Positions 22,556 to 29,266 of a stretch of DNA of 29,266 nucleotides are shown piece after piece. How positions within the stretch are numbered: position 1 is the first letter of the stretch; the number at the start of each line of letters is the position of its first letter. Made by a program: the position numbers and the translations under genes. A model generated the notes under the pieces. That model was given only the letters and a program-made list of their open reading frames with translations, did no database searches and was not told where the DNA came from. The stretch comes from Nephromyces sp. MM_2019 (lineage: Eukaryota; Apicomplexa; Aconoidasida; Nephromycida): assembly GCA_015657535.1 (NCBI GenBank), contig JADHZB010000897.1, positions 2,007-31,272 of the forward strand. Reading direction: 5' to 3'.

Positions 22556-25237
22556 CTATCTACGGAGTAACGCATAAAATCTTGTAATAGTATAAGAAGA
22601 AGCGTGAATTATTTGGCTGCCATAATTGAGAAATATAACTCCGAATGTGGTTAGTATGATGCCTAATCCCCATAAAATAATTGATTTTGGGTACTCCTGA
22701 AAAAAAAATGAAATTGCAACACAAATAATATAAAGAAAAAGAATGTTTGCATCAATAGGGTAAATTAATATATTCACATCTAATGAATTAAGTTATTTTT
22801 AAAAAATTTCTGATATTTTATAAAGGACTATTGGGAGAATATGAGGTGTTTAAATTATTACAAAACTTCCTTATCACCTTAAAAATAAGTATCGAAAAGA
22901 AAGCAGCAAAGAAGTTTAGGAACACTGTCATAATGGCCGTCACAAATATAGCTGGATAAAGTTGTAAAGATCGATTAAGCAGGAATAGCTCGGTTAGAGC
23001 GATAAAAATGGTACATATAAATAATAGAAATGCTTCCCAATGGCCTAATACCTCAGTAAAGGAACTGGGATTATCCATGATTATGCCTTCAAGAGCTAAT
23101 GTTGAGGCCTTGCTACCTTGACCTATAGAGAGATAGAATTCATGTCTTATGCTTAAGGATTGCTTTAAATCAGTGAAAATAAAGAGAATTAGTTTGATAG
23201 GAGCTTTAATATGCTAGATTGGGAATTGATTTGAGAAGACAATAAATTGTCAAAGTCGAAACACATTTGGTAGCAATAATTATTGTCTTCTACTATAAAT
23301 ATCTAATTGACGATACCAGCTATATACATAATTTCAAAGTCAATGTGAAAAAATTAACTTACTTGCAAGGGCACCACAGACACCACATGCTGCAGGTAGA
23401 AAAATTTCTCGTAGACGGTTGTAGGTGGATAATGGGTCGGTGCTTCTATTTCGGCTTAAAATGAGCGAAGTTGAAACAAAACAAGCACATAATGTAAGAA
23501 AGACAATGGGTACTGGAGTTAAAAAGTAACTCAAGAACTTTTGAACATTGGGAACAAATAATTCTCTCCCTGAAAAGATTGTTATGAGTGCTATCCCTGA
23601 AGCTATACAGATGACGCCTGAAAAATTATGTACAAGCGGGTTATAATTAGAAAAAGTAAAATTTATGCAACTGAGTATTTTGCTTTGTGTTATTATGGGG
23701 AGTAATTATAGGTAGATCTTTTACCTGAAAAGTTGATGGTTGAAACTATTTCATTCAAGAAATGCCTTGCTAGTATAAGTGTGAAAAATATCTGAATACC
23801 GGAGAATCCAATGAATGTAGCGGGTAGGAAAGTGGTAGCTGATACACTGCACAGAGGATTTAAAAAAGCAGTAAGAGCTACACCCAAGTACCACATATAT
23901 TTCTGACTGCCACACAAAGAATGGAAAGATCCGCAAGTGATATCCCTTAAATATCTTGCGCTTCTTGTCATAATTCCAATGCTGCCAACATTTAATTCAG
24001 ATGCTATTGCGTTTGGGTAGTCACTAACCGATTCTATAAGTTGGCTATATGATTGATCTGTCGTTAAAGAGTTATCTGTAGTGGAAGAAAATTGTTTTAG
24101 TAATCGTCTGGAAAATGATGTTTTAGAGGTAAATGCATCCATACTGAAAGAATTTCGTCTATAATAATAAAAATGTAGAGGTAATTGGATTGGGAAAATG
24201 TTTAATGAAATCATGCACTACTTTGTGCTTATTCTCCTATATTTTGAGATGATTCAGTATTCAAATTCATATATAAGAATAGCATTTTATTGAGATCTTT
24301 TGTTAATATGATTATGCTGCGGCATAGATTCAAAATGTTCTGTATTGTATCTAATATTGAGATTAAAAATATAAAGGGATTTTTTCCATCACATACTTGA
24401 CGTTAATGGTAACCAATTCATCCCTTATGTTGGGCGTATATTCTTCTGTTGAGTCGTTATTTACTTCAGTTAATAACTTATTCTCTATACCCTTGTCATA
24501 GTAGCGATGTATTAAGTGTGAAGGTGTGGGTACAAATGAACTCCTAACAGTTTCCATTTCGATCTGGAAAAATAATTTATTAACGTTGGAAATATTTTGT
24601 GATTAGATATAGTAAATGGTTTCCATAGTCAGGTTATAGAGAAAAAATTTTGAAATTAGGTTGATCCTAATCATTGAGGAAGTGAGGGTTATGGGAAAAT
24701 GAAAGTTGGGCAAATATTATAGAGCATAGCAATTAAAACTTGTGGTATATAGATAGCTTTTATAGTGGCAGTTAGTAGCTTATTTCTACTCTAATTAGAG
24801 TGAATAATAAGACGATTATAATTATATCAATTGTCACAAATTGTAATACTTTTGGGCATGCAAATTATATCTTTCTCAATTATAAATTCGGTGTCTATCT
24901 ATATATTATGTTATTGTTTCTATTCTGACACATAGTGGTATAATTTTTATACCTCTGTTTCCTGGTAGTTATTTGGTGTCTGACTAGAAAGGATTTCAGA
25001 GGCGTAGGGGATAGATGATATAGGAGAATCGGATTGTGGTTGAGAATTTGTTTCATAGCTGGGGTGAGAGAGGTGGTACTTTCTTATTAAAATATCACCC
25101 CCTGCACCAGCTAAACAAGAAATCAGGATCAAGATCAAACCTATACCAATGAAAATACTGTCAGTAAAAGGAGATTCATTATCACTGTCAATCAAGCTAA
25201 AGGGCATATAGGTATCTAAATCGGGAAATAAGCTCAT
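22556..25237 (-). CDS. NIPA-like (DMT superfamily) magnesium-type transporter, six exons
   Basis: Multi-pass membrane protein of the NIPA family, whose characterised animal members carry Mg2+. Exons, high to low: 25237-24953, 24563-24397, 24158-23725, 23617-23363, 23122-22878, 22696-22556. All introns are GT-AG and all phases agree, giving about 507 aa. TM1 (residues 28-47) is IFIGIGLILILISCLAGAGG followed by DILIRKY. A hydrophilic segment of roughly 150 aa comes next, then TM2-TM4 with SATTFLPATFIGFSGIQIFF, ARHFLNE and INFSGVICIASGIALI, which match the NIPA pattern of PATLVTPLGALS, FLNERL and HGKIGCLLSILGS. Further helices are YFLTPVPIVFLTLCACFV, FLPAACGVCGALAS, LLFICTIFIALTELFLLNRS, YPAIFVTAIMTVFLNFFAAF and IILWGLGIILTTFGVIFLNY. 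A short cytosolic-type tail follows. The TM1-TM2 loop is much longer than in human NIPAs. The gene lacks the Thr-His repeats of its neighbours. Substrate is inferred from family only. Confidence 0.88.
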
Positions 25238-27558
25238 TGGGTTAGAGAGTTAGAGAAAAAGAGAGTGATTGATTATTTGCTAATACAATTGCTGTTGTTG
25301 CACTTTTTACCACTCTTTTGTGAATAGGGTTCATAATTTACACTTTTGGTAGTACAAAGAGATCATTTGTATGTCAAGAAAAAAATTTGTTGAGAAATGG
25401 AAATCGGTTTTGTTACTTATCCTTTAGTGTCGCTTGAAGGACGTTTATAAAACACATGGGAGCCTGTGGGAATATATAGATGTATTGAAAGCTTTACATG
25501 ACCAGAGAAAATATACTGAAAAAAATAAGGTATTTTGTATTTAAGCAGGTTGAAATGAAATGAGATTATTTCAACTTTACAATTTGCAAATTATTCATTA
25601 ATGGTAGTCCAAGAAATAAAACCTCCTAAACTAATAAAGACCCGATGCAAAAAACATGAAAATGACAATAATAATTATTATTATAGTGACAGTAAAATAA
25701 TTAATGCCTATGACTCCTGCACTTTAAATAAAATTTCTTTAAAGGAATTAGTTTTTGTTATATTTGGTGTGTAATTACACTCAGTACCTACAACTTTTGT
25801 AATATAATTATAATAGCTTGCCATTTAAAAGCTGTTTTCAAAATAATTTCTTAGTTATATTAACTTGACTAATTAGTTTCATTATTATTTTAATTTTATG
25901 CACACATGTAACTAATAGTGAAAATGAAAATTAATACAACATAAAATTATATGATTATAGGCATCATGTAATTACTGAATTTAGGAGTTGAAGTTTTCCT
26001 AATTTACCAATCTCCAACTATTTTTTATTTTAGTTGATAAAACCTTTTATTCATTTTTTTATCTCACTATTCATTTCACTTCAGAGTAAGTTTTGAAATA
26101 ATGAAACAAACATTTGCACAAATAAATAGAATGTCCTCAATCACAAGGATACGTGAGAAAAATAAGTTACTGCTATTATAAGTCAATTTCTATATAAATT
26201 ATAAGTAACATAGTTACTTAAGTTATATAATCAATCATCAAGAGAGCTAAGACAACTAAGAAATTAGGAATTTGCTAATCAAACAATATATAGATAACAA
26301 AAAATAAAGATTAGAAATTAAGACATATATAACATAACAACTTGTTATCTCTTAAGAGCTTATGATAAATTAAATAAACTTTTACTGAACTTATTTAATC
26401 ACTCAATTGCATAAAATGAACTATAATTACGATTATACAACCTCATTAAAATGTAGAATCGAAATTTTCGAGTTATGAGGAAGAATAATTTTGATCATTT
26501 TCTCATATAATCGAGTTAGCAATGCCTCTATATTATTTATCTTTTATATTATCCGAATTAATCACCATTTAATTGATTTTGATGTATACTGTTATTAAGC
26601 TTAATACAAGACAAGATAAAGTAAACACAAAAATTATTATAATTAGGAGATATTCTATTTCTTGGAAATATTTTCTTTGTTGGAATTGAATGATTAAATC
26701 TAAATTTTGTTTTAGGGATCCAATATGTGAGTTGTGTAAATCTTTCTAATTATCTAAGTAATGTTTAGAATGTCATGAGATTTATATTATAAATTATACG
26801 ATGACTATACTATTAAATTATATTTATATTGATTTCTTAAGTATAAAAACCTATGCAATCAGAAAGTAGAAAATGAATTAACAAATTCTTTTTCTACCGA
26901 TTATAATTGAATCTGGAATTATACTTGTTGAGAATATTAACAAGTATAAAATTTACAAACTTATCAATCACTTCTTATTTTTGTCAAAATGAAATTTTCA
27001 AAAGTTTATATAAAGGAGTATTTTGTACAAAAAATTTTTTTTAAAAAAATATTTGTTATAATTCTAATTTAAAGTAGTAATTTCTTATATTTTGAATAGA
27101 TAGATAAATGTATAACTGTTTAATATCAAACATGTATGAAAAAAAAAATTCAAACTATATTTGATTTCTCTAATCCTTTTAGATTCTTAGGTTGAATAAA
27201 TATAACTGTTTAGAAATTTTCCGGAGGCCGATCTATACAATAAAAAAAACACAAATAAATAAATTTTTGAATGAAAATGGAAATATAAAAAGATAAGTTC
27301 AAGTATAAGAAGTATGTTATTTAAATAAGTAGAGTAGATATAATAGAGTGTAATAGGATGTATCCTTATAAGAATAACATATCAAGTATTTTTATAGAAG
27401 GTAATAGAGTATTTTTCATTGATTCAAATATAATTAAATTTATGAATAATAATCTAAATAAACACATGAGATGAAAAATACATTGTTAATATATAATAAT
27501 AATTTATTAGGAATGAAGATAAAGATATAGAGAATATAGTAATAATATAAATTATATA
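25238..27558. other. AT-rich spacer without TG/CA arrays
   Basis: This is the region between the start of the NIPA-like gene and the 3' end of SUA5. It is very AT-rich, without tandem arrays, open frames of interest or RNA genes that I can recognise. It holds the NIPA-like promoter near 25240-25400 and the SUA5 terminator region near 27450-27558, neither of which shows a motif I can name. The TG/CA repeat is almost absent across this stretch. Confidence 0.7.
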
Positions 27559-29241
27559 TTACCTATATATTCGATCATATAGGGCTAATGCTAATCCAGT
27601 GTGTTGTGAAGGATCAAAGTGTGTAATTAGTATAGCCTTTGCTGAAGCTTCAAGTGCCCTTGATTCGGCGATGTGTAATATTTTAAACAGTGATTTTGCA
27701 GCTACATCGAAACCATTCTTATCATAACTTTCACATAATTGATAATAATCAAGAAAGGATGACTTATATAAGTTAAATTTCTTTCCAATATCAATTAATA
27801 CACATTCTTGACCATCCAAAATCATTTCTTCATTTTTAAATCTTATTTTATTCATATATAGATTATGATGTGTAGATAGATTAGAGGATGAATGATCTGT
27901 ATTTGATATTGGGTTAGAATTAATATTCTCAATCTGTATTGTTTTCTTACTTTCATCTTGATTATAGTGTGTATCAGACTGAACTTGTGTAGTATTGTTA
28001 TGAGAAGGGTGTATATTACACACCACAGGTTTTGAATTATCTATGTGTGTATTCGATGATGTATATGACCATTGAAGAGGTTTTATAAGGAATGTGGGGC
28101 AATTGGGAGCATAATGTGTTAATAACATCCCTGGGCTAGGTTGAGGTTGAGATTCATCTAAATCTTCAATTTTAGATAATTCTGTTATATCATCTATTTG
28201 ATTTGAAGGTGTGTCATCTGTATCAGATATTTTTAAATGTGTAGGATTTGTATTTAATTGAATATCATCAAGTTTATTTCCTATTGGATGAGTCAAATAT
28301 TGAGGATTATTTGTTTTATATGAATTATTTATATTCTTATTTATAACTTCAGGATGTGTATCATTTGATGCGTTGTGTGTTATCGAACGGTTAGAATGTG
28401 TAGATTGATGATACACACCTCCTAGTTTCCAATGTGTATTTTTTTGTACAAATTCTTGCATACACATCTCTAATTCTTCCTTACTTGCCTTACCAGTTCT
28501 TAATATATAAATGTTGATGTTGTGTGTAGGTGTCATTTCTGATGCTGATGAAGTATTGCAACTTAATTCTGATTGAGAAGGTGTGTGTGTGTGTGTAATC
28601 TCAAAACGTATAACCGTAGATTCTAACCCTACTTCACAATCTCCTCCATCAATTATATCAATTGGGCTATCAATAAATTCATCGTACACATGGGCAGCTG
28701 TAGAGGGGCTAATATGACCAAATTTATTAGCAGAAGGTGCAGAAATAGGTACACCTGCCTCTCTAATTAAATCTAGGGCGATTGGATTATCTGGACATCT
28801 GTGTGTATGTATATATATATATATATATATGTGTGCATGTATGGGTGTGTGTATGTGTGCATGAATGGGTGCGTGTATGTGTGTGTGTATGTATGAATGT
28901 ATGTATATGTGTGTGGAATCGTATGTGAATGTGTATGTATGTGTTTGCAAAAGTGTATGTGTGTGTGGAAGTGTGTGTTTGTGAGTATATGTGTTTATGT
29001 ATATATTAAAAGTATATATATGTAGATATATGTAATTTTGTGTGTAAACATTAGTCAAAATTCCTCCTTAAATGAAATACACACACATATATCATTACCG
29101 AACAGAAGCAAGGCCTGTAAAAGCAGTTGTTTCAAGGGGTATGTTAGGTTTAGCTTTACCTACAATAGATAAAGGTCCAGGCCAAAATGTGTGTGTAAGA
29201 TGTCTAAAAATAAGCTCTTCCTCATTATTTAGATCCAATAC
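27559..29241 (-). CDS. SUA5: Sua5/YrdC threonylcarbamoyl-AMP synthase, 5' end beyond window
   Basis: Makes threonylcarbamoyl-AMP from Thr, bicarbonate and ATP for the t6A37 modification of ANN-decoding tRNAs. Two exons are visible: 29241-29099 and 28798-27559, joined as GTTCG|A TGT with donor GTAATG and acceptor CACACAG. They give 460 aa and end at TAA 27559-27561. YrdC-domain motifs are THTFWPGPLSIV, RCPDNPIALDLIREAGVPIS, APSANKFGHISPSTAAHVYD and IIDGGDCEVGLESTVIRF. The Sua5-specific C-terminal domain shows SPGMLLTHYAP and ends LITHFDPSQHTGLALALYDR. A THTHTPSQ insert sits between ESTVIRF and ILRTGKAS, where ILRPG is usual. A ~130-aa Asn/Thr/His/Asp-rich insert precedes SPGM. The N-terminal part of YrdC, with the basic nucleotide-binding residues, lies to the right of 29241. 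The Met-initiated frame starting at 29058 is intron read-through and not the true start. Confidence 0.92.
28799..29098 (-). repeat. SUA5 intron filled with TG/TA repeats
   Basis: This 300-bp intron is mostly microsatellite: a TA run at about 28810-28830, then GTGTGCATGTATGGGTGTGT-like and GTGTATGTATGTGT repeats to about 29045. On the mRNA-sense strand it is CA-rich. It separates the exon with FWPGPL from the one with APSAN. Its translation gives the THTHTLPHTH-like sequence that can be read from 29058. Confidence 0.88.
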
Positions 29242-29266
29242 CTATATATATAACATAAGTATATAT

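Noticed and set aside
25238..27558. tRNA or other RNA gene in the AT-rich spacer
   Set aside because: No cloverleaf-compatible block or conserved A/B box could be identified by eye.
28799..29058. Sua5 start at the Met near 29058
   Set aside because: The YrdC exon at 29099-29241 joins in phase at 28798, so this segment is intron.

Overview
The window reads as nuclear DNA from an AT-rich, intron-rich apicomplexan-type protist. The main reason is a minus-strand gene carrying an ApiAP2 DNA-binding domain. Support comes from spliced eukaryotic genes with GT-AG introns: ribosomal protein uS11, a proteasome ubiquitin receptor Rpn13/ADRM1, a NIPA-like membrane transporter and a Sua5/YrdC protein. 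I cannot name the species. The most visible oddity is huge amounts of (CA)n/(TG)n-type repeat. It fills introns and intergenic DNA and also runs through coding sequence, where it is read as Thr-His repeats.

Layout. 1-243: CA tract up to the uS11 start codon. 248-1188 (+): uS11 in two exons, its intron holding an exact 19-bp G-rich minisatellite. 1189-2575: convergent intergenic DNA with a TG array, a 41-bp tandem repeat and CA/TTTT repeats. 2576-8285 (-): a very large ApiAP2-type gene, best modelled as two exons around a TG-minisatellite intron. 8286-13931: gene-poor TG- and AT-rich DNA containing a decayed GH24 (phage/bacterial-type) lysozyme at about 11602-12120 (-). 13932-18064 (-): RPN13 in eleven exons, rebuilt here with every splice phase agreeing. 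18065-20779: divergent intergenic DNA with a degenerate ~69-bp tandem repeat. 20780-21121 (+): small orphan helical protein. 21122-22555: AT-rich convergent spacer. 22556-25237 (-): NIPA-like transporter in six exons. 25238-27558: AT-rich spacer. 27559 to beyond 29241 (-): SUA5, whose 5' part lies past the right edge.

The genes do not form one pathway. They are translation (uS11, and Sua5 for the t6A tRNA modification), protein turnover (Rpn13), transcription control (ApiAP2) and ion transport (NIPA-like). What links most of the window is repeat biology. Over the ApiAP2, RPN13 and SUA5 genes and around the orphan gene, the mRNA-sense strand is the CA-rich one, and long Thr/His/Asn/Gln inserts sit inside otherwise recognisable proteins. 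The NIPA-like gene is nearly free of this repeat.

The two observations most worth following up are the lysozyme relic, which implies acquisition of a bacterial or phage gene, and the transcription-oriented CA repeat that has spread through coding sequence. All gene models are splice predictions made by eye from the sequence; no transcript or database evidence was available.
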